Of a DNA stretch of 6,336 nucleotides, positions 1 to 5,656 are shown piece after piece. Origin of the DNA: Candidatus Nanopelagicales bacterium (lineage in GTDB: Bacteria; Actinomycetota; Actinomycetes; S36-B12; UBA10799); NCBI GenBank assembly GCA_030699055.1, contig JAUYKX010000210.1, positions 1 through 6,336 on the forward strand, in the 5' to 3' direction. A program made the translations under genes and the position numbers. The notes beneath the pieces were generated by a model. That model saw nothing but the letters and a program-made list of their open reading frames with translations, was not told the origin of the DNA and ran no database searches. Positions within the stretch are counted from its first letter, which is position 1; the number at the start of each line of letters is the position of its first letter.

Positions 1-34
1 AGAGGCCGAGGAGACGACGGAGGGCGAGGCATGA
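1..34 (+). CDS. 3' end of an upstream gene (partial), possibly a second fluC/crcB
   Basis: The reading frame entering from the left edge ends in an acidic tail, EAEETTEGEA, and stops with TGA at 32-34. That stop overlaps the ATG of the next gene as ATGA, the usual sign of translational coupling within an operon. Only eleven codons are visible, so the product cannot be recognised. Gram-positive bacteria often carry two adjacent crcB/fluC genes whose products pair as a heterodimer, so a sister subunit is a reasonable guess, but this is inference from context only. Confidence 0.6.
   Translation, partial: EAEETTEGEA
19..24 (+). promoter_or_regulatory. Ribosome binding site of crcB
   Basis: GGAGGG sits 6 bases upstream of the ATG at 31, inside the last codons of the preceding gene. 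It supports ATG 31 as the start despite the overlap with the upstream stop. Confidence 0.6.
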
Positions 35-444
35 GCGGCTGGTCGGTCTTGGCCGTGGCGGCCGGGGCGGCGGCCGGGGCGCCGGCCCGCTTCTGGATCG
101 ACCGGCGGTGTGTTGCCCGCTGGGGGCCGCGCTGGCCGGCCGGAACGTTGACCGTGAATCTGATCGGTTGCGCGGTACTCGGTTTGATCACCGGTTTTCT
201 GGCCGGTACCGGGATGGCTGCGGGGGAGCCGGTATTTGTTGTCCTGTCGGCCGGGGCGGGGACGGGTTTTTGTGGCGCTCTGACGACTTTTGGCGGATTT
301 GGGGCCCAGATTTTGAATTTGGAGCGCCGGTCGACTCGTCCGCCACGAACTCGGTGGGCGGGCATTGGTTATGCCGTGGTTTCGGTCACGGTGGGTGTCG
401 GCTTGGCCGTTCTCGGTTACGCAGCGGGTACGGGCATTGGTTGA
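31..444 (+). CDS. crcB: Fluoride efflux channel FluC/CrcB
   Basis: This is a small membrane protein of the FluC (CrcB) family, which forms dimeric, fluoride-selective channels that let toxic fluoride leave the cytoplasm. Its 137 residues match the usual family length, with four hydrophobic segments (about 3-20, 38-60, 66-93 and 110-133). The early GAxxR element ends at Arg20. The pore segment GTLTVNLIG (38-46) carries the conserved Asn43. The fourth-motif region GFCGALTTFGGF (79-90) keeps the two phenylalanines (87, 90) of the fluoride-lining 'Phe box'. The usual TTFSTF reads TTFGGF, so the serine is Gly. A Shine-Dalgarno-like GGAGGG lies 6 bases before the ATG. The start overlaps the stop of the upstream gene, so it is probably co-translated with it. 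No fluoride riboswitch is visible because the operon start lies outside the window. Confidence 0.93.
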   Translation: MSGWSVLAVAAGAAAGAPARFWIDRRCVARWGPRWPAGTLTVNLIGCAVLGLITGFLAGTGMAAGEPVFVVLSAGAGTGFCGALTTFGGFGAQILNLERRSTRPPRTRWAGIGYAVVSVTVGVGLAVLGYAAGTGIG

Positions 445-467
445 TCGGCCGATTTTGACCGTCAACC

Positions 468-523
468 CTGTTCTTGGGTGCGTTTTTCCGTCTTGGTCCC
501 CGGGCTAACGCACCCAAGAACAG
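468..523. terminator. 17-bp perfect inverted repeat, probable bidirectional terminator
   Basis: The arm CTGTTCTTGGGTGCGTT (468-484) is the exact reverse complement of 507-523, separated by a 22-base loop. It lies between the ends of two convergent genes, fluC (stop at 444) and the cyclo-ligase (stop at 565), where a shared terminator is expected. No U-tract directly follows either arm, which is common in actinobacterial terminators. On the plus strand a T5 run begins at 534. The length and perfection of the stem are more than a minimal terminator needs. Confidence 0.6.
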
Positions 524-564
524 TGGTCGGGTGTTTTTGGGAGCTGAAAGCAGCCGATTTCGCC

Positions 565-1203
565 CTAACCCAAGATCCAGCCGTCTATAGGTTGATCGAA
601 TTCAGCCGTCGGAACGCTGTCGGTCAACTCGTCCGACCCGACAAGGGCCAGGAACACCAGCCGACCGGGGCCCGCGCCGGCACCGAGATCCGCGCCGGCC
701 CCAGCCCCAGCCCCGGCCCCGGCACCCGGGCCAGCCCCGGCGCGGGCCTCGGCGATCAGACGGTCGAAATAACCCCCACCCTGCCCGAGCCGTGAAAAGT
801 CCCGGCCGACCGCCAGGGCCGGCGTGATGACCACGGCGCAGTTGTGACGCAGCAGGCCGTCCGACCCCGGCACGGTCGCCGAATCCGGCTGGTCGGGGTA
901 ACCCCAAGCCAGCGATCGGTGAGGTTGAACCCGGGGAAGCAGGACACCGATTCCCTCCTCGCGCAGTCGGGCGATGAGGGCGGCAGTGGGAGGCTCGGTT
1001 TCGATGGCCTCGTACACAGCCACGGTTTGACCGGCGGCGGCGGCGCGGAGCACGGTTTCGTGCGCGCACACGGCCTCGGCGATCCGGGCCGCGCGAGCCT
1101 GCCACTCGGCCTCGGACATCGCTCGGCGCGCCTCCCGGCGGCGCCCGCGAAGCTCGGCGCGCAGGGCCGCCTTTCGCGCGGCCAACGGCGTCCCCTCACC
1201 CAT
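565..1203 (-). CDS. 5-formyltetrahydrofolate cyclo-ligase (MTHFS)
   Basis: This cytoplasmic enzyme of folate metabolism converts 5-formyltetrahydrofolate to 5,10-methenyltetrahydrofolate with ATP, salvaging the formyl-folate made by serine hydroxymethyltransferase. It has 212 residues, within the family range. The basic N-terminal helix KAALRAELRGRRR (11-23) has the ATP-contacting Lys/Arg pattern. ETEPPT (68-73) fits the folate-side ExxT element, and RLGQGGGYFDR (138-148) is the family signature RLGxGxGxYDR with Phe for Tyr. Residues 153-180 are an Ala/Gly/Pro-rich insert, AGAG-type, in the loop before the C-terminal strands. The family ending (vP.e..D.p.D) is recognisable as VPTAEFDQPIDGWILG. 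The gene is divergent from galU, as in mycobacteria (Rv0992c/Rv0993), and convergent with fluC. ATG 1203 is the only good start, although its ribosome binding site is weak. Confidence 0.93.
   Translation of the reverse strand: MGEGTPLAARKAALRAELRGRRREARRAMSEAEWQARAARIAEAVCAHETVLRAAAAGQTVAVYEAIETEPPTAALIARLREEGIGVLLPRVQPHRSLAWGYPDQPDSATVPGSDGLLRHNCAVVITPALAVGRDFSRLGQGGGYFDRLIAEARAGAGPGAGAGAGAGAGADLGAGAGPGRLVFLALVGSDELTDSVPTAEFDQPIDGWILG
664..747. repeat. Hexamer-like GC-rich low-complexity tract inside the cyclo-ligase gene
   Basis: On the plus strand this stretch is built from repeated AGCCCC/GGCCCC-type hexamers. On the minus strand it encodes the Ala-Gly-Pro run of the cyclo-ligase (residues 153-180). 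Six-base units keep the reading frame when slippage adds or removes copies, so length variation between strains would be tolerated. Confidence 0.75.
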
Positions 1204-1255
1204 CGGCCGAACCGCCGCTTCCGTGGCACTGCGCCCGCCGACGCCCGACGCCGGC

Positions 1256-1261
1256 TAGGGT
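1256..1261 (+). promoter_or_regulatory. -10 element of a probable leaderless galU promoter
   Basis: TAGGGT matches the actinobacterial TANNNT -10 box and ends 7 bases before the galU ATG at 1269, so transcription would begin at or next to the A of the start codon. No ribosome binding site is seen before the ATG, consistent with a leaderless transcript. No convincing -35 box is visible. Confidence 0.55.
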
Positions 1262-1268
1262 CGGACGC

Positions 1269-2228
1269 ATGACTGCAGCGCGCGGCAAGGCGGGTGAAGT
1301 GGGCGCGGCCAGCGCTGGCAACGCGGCCAGAGCCGGCAACGAGGTTCGGGCCGCGGTGATCCCGGCGGCCGGCCTGGGCACGCGATTGCTCCCGGCGACC
1401 AAGGCCCAGCCCAAGGAGATGCTGCCCGTCGTTGACACGCCAGTCATCCAATACGTCGTGGAGGAAGCAGTCAACGCCGGTCTGGCCGATGTTCTGATGG
1501 TCACGGGGCGGGGCAAGTCTTCGATGGAGGACCATTTCGACCGGGCCCCGGAGTTGGAAGCGGTCCTGCGCCAGAAGGGCGAAGAAGAACAACTGGCCAC
1601 TGTGGTTGGGCTGGCGTCATTGGCCCGGGTCCATTCCGTGCGCCAGCACGAGCCGCTCGGCCTGGGACACGCGGTGTCCTGCGCCAGGGATCATGTCGGT
1701 GACCGGCCGTTCGCGGTGCTGCTCGGTGACGACCTGATCGACCCGACGACGCCCGTGCTCGATCGGATGATCCAGGCCCGGTCCCGCCACGGCGGCACGG
1801 TGCTGTGTCTGATGCCTGTTCCGGACGACCAGATCGGCCGTTACGGCTGTGCCGCCGTCGAGCCGATCCCCGGGTCCGACGAGGTCCGAGTGACCGGCCT
1901 GGTGGAGAAGCCCGCGCCGGGGACCGCGCCAAGCAACCTGGCGCTGGTGGGTCGCTACGTGCTGGACCCGGCTGTGTTCTCCGAACTCGACGGGACGCAA
2001 CCCGGGCACGGCGGCGAGATCCAACTGACGGACGCCCTCCATGCACTGATCCACCGGGATCCGGCGACCGGGGGCGGAGTGACCGGCGTGGTGTTCGACG
2101 GTATGCGCTACGACACCGGCGACAAGCTCTCATACATCCAGGCGGTGATCCGATTGGCGTGCAACCGGGCTGACCTGGGACCGCAACTGCGCGCGTGGTT
2201 GAAGGATTTCGTCGGAAGGACCGGGTGA
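1269..2228 (+). CDS. galU: UTP-glucose-1-phosphate uridylyltransferase
   Basis: GalU makes UDP-glucose from UTP and glucose-1-phosphate in the cytoplasm, supplying cell-envelope polysaccharide, glycogen/trehalose and galactose pathways. The 319-residue protein has the nucleotidyltransferase signature GLGTRLLPATKAQPKEMLPV (35-54), the uridine-binding GLGHAV (131-136), the metal-site GDD (153-155), VEKP (212-215), GRYVL (228-232), GGEIQLTDA (248-256) and the C-terminal DTGDK (282-286). All expected motifs are present, so it should be active. The N-terminus before the nucleotide-binding strand is about 27 residues, longer than usual, and contains a tandem repeat (AASAGN/AARAGN). ATG 1269 is supported by the -10 box just upstream. 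The gene leads a likely operon, with the moeA-like start only 4 bases after its stop. Confidence 0.96.
   Translation: MTAARGKAGEVGAASAGNAARAGNEVRAAVIPAAGLGTRLLPATKAQPKEMLPVVDTPVIQYVVEEAVNAGLADVLMVTGRGKSSMEDHFDRAPELEAVLRQKGEEEQLATVVGLASLARVHSVRQHEPLGLGHAVSCARDHVGDRPFAVLLGDDLIDPTTPVLDRMIQARSRHGGTVLCLMPVPDDQIGRYGCAAVEPIPGSDEVRVTGLVEKPAPGTAPSNLALVGRYVLDPAVFSELDGTQPGHGGEIQLTDALHALIHRDPATGGGVTGVVFDGMRYDTGDKLSYIQAVIRLACNRADLGPQLRAWLKDFVGRTG
1305..1340 (+). repeat. Two tandem 18-bp units in the 5' end of galU
   Basis: Units 1305-1322 and 1323-1340 are directly adjacent and identical at 16 of 18 positions. They are in frame and encode AASAGN then AARAGN (residues 13-24) in the extension ahead of the conserved GalU fold. 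This looks like an in-frame tandem duplication in a part of the protein under weak constraint. Confidence 0.8.
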
Positions 2229-2232
2229 CCAG

Positions 2233-3444
2233 ATGACCGAACTCAGGACCGTCGAGGAGCAGCTTCAGGCGGTGTTGTCCACGTGCCATCCGCTGGACGG
2301 GTTGGAACTTCCGGTTCTGGAGGCGGGCGGCTGTGTGCTAGCCGAGGACGTGTACACCCGGCATCCCCTGCCTCCTTTCGTGGTGGTGATCCACGAGGGC
2401 TACGCGGTGCGCTCGAATGATCTGGTCGGGGTGACGATGGCCCGGCCGGCCCAGCTGACTGTGGTCGACTCGGTGGGGGCGGGTCATCGGGCGTCGGTGC
2501 CGGTCGGGCCGGGTGAGGCGATCCGGGTGGCCGCCGGGACGATGCTGCCGGACGGCTCGGACGCCGTTGTTCCGCTCGGGCACACGGACGGCGGGGCGCA
2601 GGTTGTGCTCGTCGGTGGGCAACCGGCGCCCGGGTCTGGTTTCCGGATGACCGGACAGTTCGCCGGCGCGGAACAGCTGGCCTTGCGGGCGGGAACCGCA
2701 CTCGGGCCCGCTCAGCTCGGGGCAGGAGTGGCCGCGGGCCGGTCGCGGTTGCTGGTTCATCCGGCGCCTCGGGTCGTCGCGGTGACGGTGGGCAGCGAAC
2801 TGGTCGAACCAGGTGGCGAGCTGAGGCCGGGCCTGATTCACGACGTCAATTCGATCATGCTGTCGTCGGCGGTGCTTCAGGCCGGCGCCGTCGCCTACCG
2901 GGCGGGGCCGGTGCCCGACGACCCGGCGGTGTTGGCCAGCGTCATCGAAGGGCAGCTGGTCCGCGCGGACCTGATCGTGGTCACCGGTGGAACCGGGGGT
3001 GTGGTCGGGGCGGCGATGAGCCAACTCGGCAGTTTCGATCCCGTGCCCGTCGCCGTGACTCCCGGTCCGGTGGTCGCGTTTGGCGCGGTGGACGGCCGGA
3101 TTCCTGTGATGTCGCTTCCGGGCGAGCCGGTGAGCGCGATGATCAACTATGAGGTGTTCGTCCGTCCCGCGATCCGGCGGTTGATGGGGAGTCGTCGGCT
3201 GTTTCGCCCGGTGGTCCGGGCTCGGTTGCGGGCGCCGGTGCAGGCACCGGCCGGGCTGCGCCGGTTCGTGCCGGTTGCGCTTTCGGGTAGTGACGGTCAC
3301 CACGAAGTTGATCCGGTCCCGCCGGGGTTGGACTCCTCGCCCCTGGTCGCCGCCTCGGTCACCGGTCTGGCGGTGGTGCCGGAAGAGGTCACCGTCGTCG
3401 AGGCGGGCGAGGACGTGCTGGTCATCCGGCTGGATCGGGATTGA
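2233..3444 (+). CDS. MoeA/gephyrin-like protein lacking MoeA catalytic residues; Glp-type candidate
   Basis: The 403-residue protein aligns along its length with molybdopterin molybdenumtransferase MoeA, which inserts molybdate into molybdopterin. Fold markers remain: LPPF (46-49), GYAVR (56-60), LPDGSDAVV (105-113), GSELVEPG (187-194), PGLIHDVNS (199-207), PDD (228-230), LPGEPVSA (295-302) and a domain IV with SSPLVAAS (368-375). Active-site positions are changed. The MDG Asp (Asp59 in E. coli MoeA) is Glu55, and TGAP is AAGT. GEDI is GQFA, GGVSVGxxD is GGTGGVVGA with no Asp, and KLAIKPGKP is PVAVTPGPV. Only Glu189 and Asp229 clearly survive. It is therefore probably not an enzyme. In Corynebacterium a MoeA-like protein, Glp, binds FtsZ and a membrane receptor, GlpR. 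The neighbour at 4155 resembles that receptor, so a cell-division scaffold role is inferred. Annotation pipelines will likely call it MoeA. GGAAGGA at 2214-2220 is its ribosome binding site. Confidence 0.88.
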   Translation: MTELRTVEEQLQAVLSTCHPLDGLELPVLEAGGCVLAEDVYTRHPLPPFVVVIHEGYAVRSNDLVGVTMARPAQLTVVDSVGAGHRASVPVGPGEAIRVAAGTMLPDGSDAVVPLGHTDGGAQVVLVGGQPAPGSGFRMTGQFAGAEQLALRAGTALGPAQLGAGVAAGRSRLLVHPAPRVVAVTVGSELVEPGGELRPGLIHDVNSIMLSSAVLQAGAVAYRAGPVPDDPAVLASVIEGQLVRADLIVVTGGTGGVVGAAMSQLGSFDPVPVAVTPGPVVAFGAVDGRIPVMSLPGEPVSAMINYEVFVRPAIRRLMGSRRLFRPVVRARLRAPVQAPAGLRRFVPVALSGSDGHHEVDPVPPGLDSSPLVAASVTGLAVVPEEVTVVEAGEDVLVIRLDRD

Positions 3445-4097
3445 GTTCGACCTTCCGTCGGGCGACACCGCGCTTCAGGACACCGAGCTTGAAGCTCGGC
3501 GAGGTCCAGTTGACTCCGATCCGGCTGCGGGACAGTGCCGAATGGCGGGCGGTCAGATTGCGCAACGCCTCCTGGCTGCAGCCGTGGGAAGCGACTTCCC
3601 CCGCCGGTTCGCTGCAGGCTCCGACCACTTTCGCCGACATGGTGCGCGAACTGCGCCGGGAGGCCAGAGCGGGTCGTGTCGTTCCGTGGATCATCCGGGT
3701 TTCGGGCCGGTTGGCCGGGCAGTTGACCGTCAATTCGATTTCATTCGGGTCGCTCCGATCGGCTCAGGCCGGCTACTGGGTGGCCTCGGAATTCGCCGGC
3801 CGCGGCGTCGCTCCCACAGCTTTGGCCGTGGCGACCGACCACTGTTGGACAACTCTGGGCTTGCACCGCATGGAAGTGAACATCCGGCCCGAGAACCAGG
3901 CCAGCCGGCGGGTGGTCGACAAGCTCGGATTCCGCCGCGAGGGGACCCGGGAGCGGTACCTGCACATCAACGGCGACTGGGCCGATCATCAGTCTTTCGC
4001 GCTGACGGTCGAGGAGGTTCCCGGCGGGCTGACGGCGCGTTGGTTGGATTCGCGCGGTGCCGAGGGGGCGGCTAGATCGGACGAATCCGGGAATTGA
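3441..4097 (+). CDS. rimJ: GNAT acetyltransferase, RimJ/RimL type
   Basis: This is a cytoplasmic GNAT-fold acetyltransferase of the RimJ/RimL group, which use acetyl-CoA to acetylate protein N-termini or small amines; the true substrate here is unknown. The 218-residue protein opens its domain with LTPIRLRDSAEW (24-35). It has the strand GYWVASEF (111-118) followed by the acetyl-CoA loop GRGVAP (120-125), a degenerate form of the usual Q/RxxGxG. The helix motif ENQASRRVVDKLGFRREG (151-168) is typical of the group. The C-terminal 25 residues after the fold are acidic and Gly-rich and look disordered. The chosen TTG start overlaps the previous stop as TTGA, suggesting coupling to the moeA-like gene. 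A later TTG at 3489 would also fit the domain. A rimJ gene sits in this same place in mycobacteria (Rv0995). Confidence 0.9.
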   Translation: MSSTFRRATPRFRTPSLKLGEVQLTPIRLRDSAEWRAVRLRNASWLQPWEATSPAGSLQAPTTFADMVRELRREARAGRVVPWIIRVSGRLAGQLTVNSISFGSLRSAQAGYWVASEFAGRGVAPTALAVATDHCWTTLGLHRMEVNIRPENQASRRVVDKLGFRREGTRERYLHINGDWADHQSFALTVEEVPGGLTARWLDSRGAEGAARSDESGN

Positions 4098-4142
4098 GGC
4101 GAGACACGGGGCGATTGCCCGCGCCGGAGGGCTGTTCTCTCC

Positions 4143-4148
4143 TAGTCT
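4143..4148 (+). promoter_or_regulatory. -10 element of a probable leaderless sepX/glpR promoter
   Basis: TAGTCT fits TANNNT and ends 6 bases before GTG 4155. This spacing places the transcription start at the GTG, which argues for a leaderless message and decides the start codon: a TTG at 4149 in the same frame would lie upstream of the transcript. No -35 box with good spacing is seen. Confidence 0.5.
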
Positions 4149-4154
4149 TTGCCC

Positions 4155-5201
4155 GTGCTCACCGGATTGGTCTATGCCGCAGTAGTGATCTTGTGGGCGG
4201 CCGTGTTGGTTCCGCAGTGGCTTCGGCGTCACGATCGAAACGCGGCGACCAGAACGACCCTGACTTTTCATCGGGCGATGAAGGCCCTGGGGCGTCGCCG
4301 GGTCATGCCCGGGGCGAGCCGCGCCTCGCACAACGTCGATGTCGTCGTGTCCGGCGCACAATCGCGCGTCCATGACCGGGTCCGGGTCGGAGCCCGCGGG
4401 GCGAGCGGCGCCGACCCGATCGACGAGCACTTGGATGCCGGCATTGACCCGTTTGAAGGCGGCGAGCAGGAGCGGCACCTGATCGAGGCCCGGCTGGCCC
4501 GGTCGCGGATGATCGCGCGTGAGGCCGCTGCCCGGCGTCGGCGACATGTGCGGCAGACGCTGATCGGCCTGGGGGTCATCGCGCTGGTTCTTTACGTGAT
4601 GGGGGCCGTTCCGCTGGTCGCCGTGCTGCTTCCGCCGCTGGGACTCGGCGCCCTGTGGTTCGCCACCCGGCAGATCGGTGCGCGGCCCGCCGCGTCGCGC
4701 AAACGCGCCAACACCGCGCGGCCCTCTTCGGCCCGGAGCGCGAAGAGTCGCCGCGGAACCACCAGCGCGCGGACGCGGACGAAGTCGACAACCGAGTCGG
4801 CGTCGCGGTCCCGCACCAGCTCGCGCACCAGGTCCCGCTCTGCACGTCGCTACGTCGAACCAGGCCGAGCCGGGGTGGCCACAGCGGCCGGGGGCGAGGA
4901 ACTTTCTGACGTCCGACTGTTGTCCGACGACGAAGTCGCCGCCCGGCAGGCTGCAACCGATCCCGATGCCTGGGATGCGGTGGAGTCGCCGCTTCCCCGC
5001 TACATCGCCGAGGCCGGTGCTCCCCGGCGCCGAGCGGCGGGCGGAATCCGCGGTGAGGACTGGACCGCGCGGCGCATGCTCGAGCAGGTCGAGGCCCTAC
5101 GGACACCCGGGTCGGACGCCGAGGCTGAACTGGGGCTGGACGACTTCGTCGCCGTTCCCGGCGAGGAGGCTTACGAGCACCGTCGCGCCGTCAACGACTG
5201 A
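4155..5201 (+). CDS. Membrane protein of the SepX/GlpR type (cell division)
   Basis: From GTG 4155 the protein has 348 residues. TM1 is at the extreme N-terminus (about 3-20) and is followed by RRHDR, placing the next part in the cytoplasm. A charged region of about 110 residues follows. Two close TM segments (about 134-150 and 152-169) come after a RRRRHVR cluster. A basic Ser/Thr/Arg-rich linker (176-232) then leads to an acidic C-terminal domain with WDAVESPLPRYI (273-284) and WTARRMLEQ (303-311). This layout, the W...PLP.Y motif, and the position after galU, moeA-like and rimJ match actinobacterial SepX (Streptomyces) and GlpR (Corynebacterium), and Rv0996 in M. tuberculosis. Those proteins act at the division site, and GlpR is the membrane partner of the MoeA-like Glp. 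Function here is inferred from this resemblance. It has its own apparent promoter in the 57-base gap after rimJ. Confidence 0.82.
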   Translation: MLTGLVYAAVVILWAAVLVPQWLRRHDRNAATRTTLTFHRAMKALGRRRVMPGASRASHNVDVVVSGAQSRVHDRVRVGARGASGADPIDEHLDAGIDPFEGGEQERHLIEARLARSRMIAREAAARRRRHVRQTLIGLGVIALVLYVMGAVPLVAVLLPPLGLGALWFATRQIGARPAASRKRANTARPSSARSAKSRRGTTSARTRTKSTTESASRSRTSSRTRSRSARRYVEPGRAGVATAAGGEELSDVRLLSDDEVAARQAATDPDAWDAVESPLPRYIAEAGAPRRRAAGGIRGEDWTARRMLEQVEALRTPGSDAEAELGLDDFVAVPGEEAYEHRRAVND

Positions 5202-5209
5202 CGGGCCGG

Positions 5210-5215
5210 TATCCT
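5210..5215 (+). promoter_or_regulatory. -10 element for the tRNA-Ala gene
   Basis: TATCCT begins 9 bases after the upstream stop codon and ends 17 bases before the mature tRNA 5' end. It matches the TANNNT -10 form, so the tRNA would carry a short 5' leader of about 10 bases. No clear -35 box is seen. Confidence 0.5.
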
Positions 5216-5232
5216 CTCGGAGTTCCCAATTT

Positions 5233-5309
<77 letters not shown>

Positions 5310-5320
5310 GCGTGACTACT

Positions 5321-5349
5321 TTGAGCCTTGGGCTTGCCGGGGCTAGGGT
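5321..5349 (+). promoter_or_regulatory. Promoter candidate for the small gene and rhuM
   Basis: TTGAGC (5321-5326) and TAGGGT (5344-5349) are separated by exactly 17 bases, a good fit to a housekeeping sigma-factor promoter. Transcription would begin near 5356, leaving a leader of about 60 bases before the ATG at 5417. It is the best two-box promoter in the window. Confidence 0.45.
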
Positions 5350-5403
5350 TTCCATTGGCGGCCCGCACTGTGAGGTTCTCCAGGGAAAGTGGGCATCCTG
5401 TTG

Positions 5404-5409
5404 AAAGGA
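5404..5409 (+). promoter_or_regulatory. Ribosome binding site of the small gene
   Basis: AAAGGA lies 7 bases before ATG 5417 and supports this frame over a competing ATG at 5409, which overlaps the site itself and opens a frame that runs past the rhuM start. Confidence 0.5.
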
Positions 5410-5416
5410 TGTCGCA

Positions 5417-5656
5417 ATGTCTGTCACTCGGTCCACAGCTCGCCGGAGGTTCGCTCCGGAGCTATGTGCTGCGAACCTTCACCCGTTCCGCTTGGCGGTC
5501 GAAGATGCAGCCAAGAAGGTCAACGCGGGGACTCGTAACCACTTCAGTCACGACGATCCCGAGGACGTCGACGAACAGCTCTCAGTGGAGTATTCGGCCG
5601 CAGGTAGCGCTCAGGCACGTTGGATTAGCGAATCCACCGTTGAGGTCGCCGAATGA
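5417..5656 (+). CDS. Small hypothetical protein coupled to rhuM
   Basis: I do not recognise this 79-residue protein. It has a basic N-terminus (MSVTRSTARRRFAPE), a middle stretch FRLAVEDAAKKVNAG (24-38), and an acidic second half with HDDPEDVDEQL (45-55) that ends EVAE. There are no membrane segments, signal peptide or metal-binding cysteine pairs. The sequence is soluble in character. Two things support it as a real gene: an AAAGGA ribosome binding site at good spacing, and a stop codon that overlaps the ATG of the next gene (ATGA). The overlap suggests the product is made together with the RhuM-like protein. A 6-bp GC-rich hairpin (5443-5459) lies near its 5' end. It could be a remnant of a longer gene rather than a complete small protein. 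Confidence 0.55.
   Translation: MSVTRSTARRRFAPELCAANLHPFRLAVEDAAKKVNAGTRNHFSHDDPEDVDEQLSVEYSAAGSAQARWISESTVEVAE

Noticed and set aside
478..795. 105-codon plus-strand frame in the gap and over the cyclo-ligase
   Set aside because: It crosses the inverted repeat and then runs antisense to conserved 5-FCL motifs; it is a Pro/Gly shadow of the repeat tract.
2338..3468. 376-codon open frame on the minus strand
   Set aside because: It is a shadow of the moeA-like gene, produced by high GC content; composition is His/Arg/Asp-rich with no domain.
5443..5459. CCGGAG/CTCCGG hairpin near the start of the small gene
   Set aside because: A 6-bp GC-rich stem in coding sequence is easily expected by chance in this genome and has no regulatory context.
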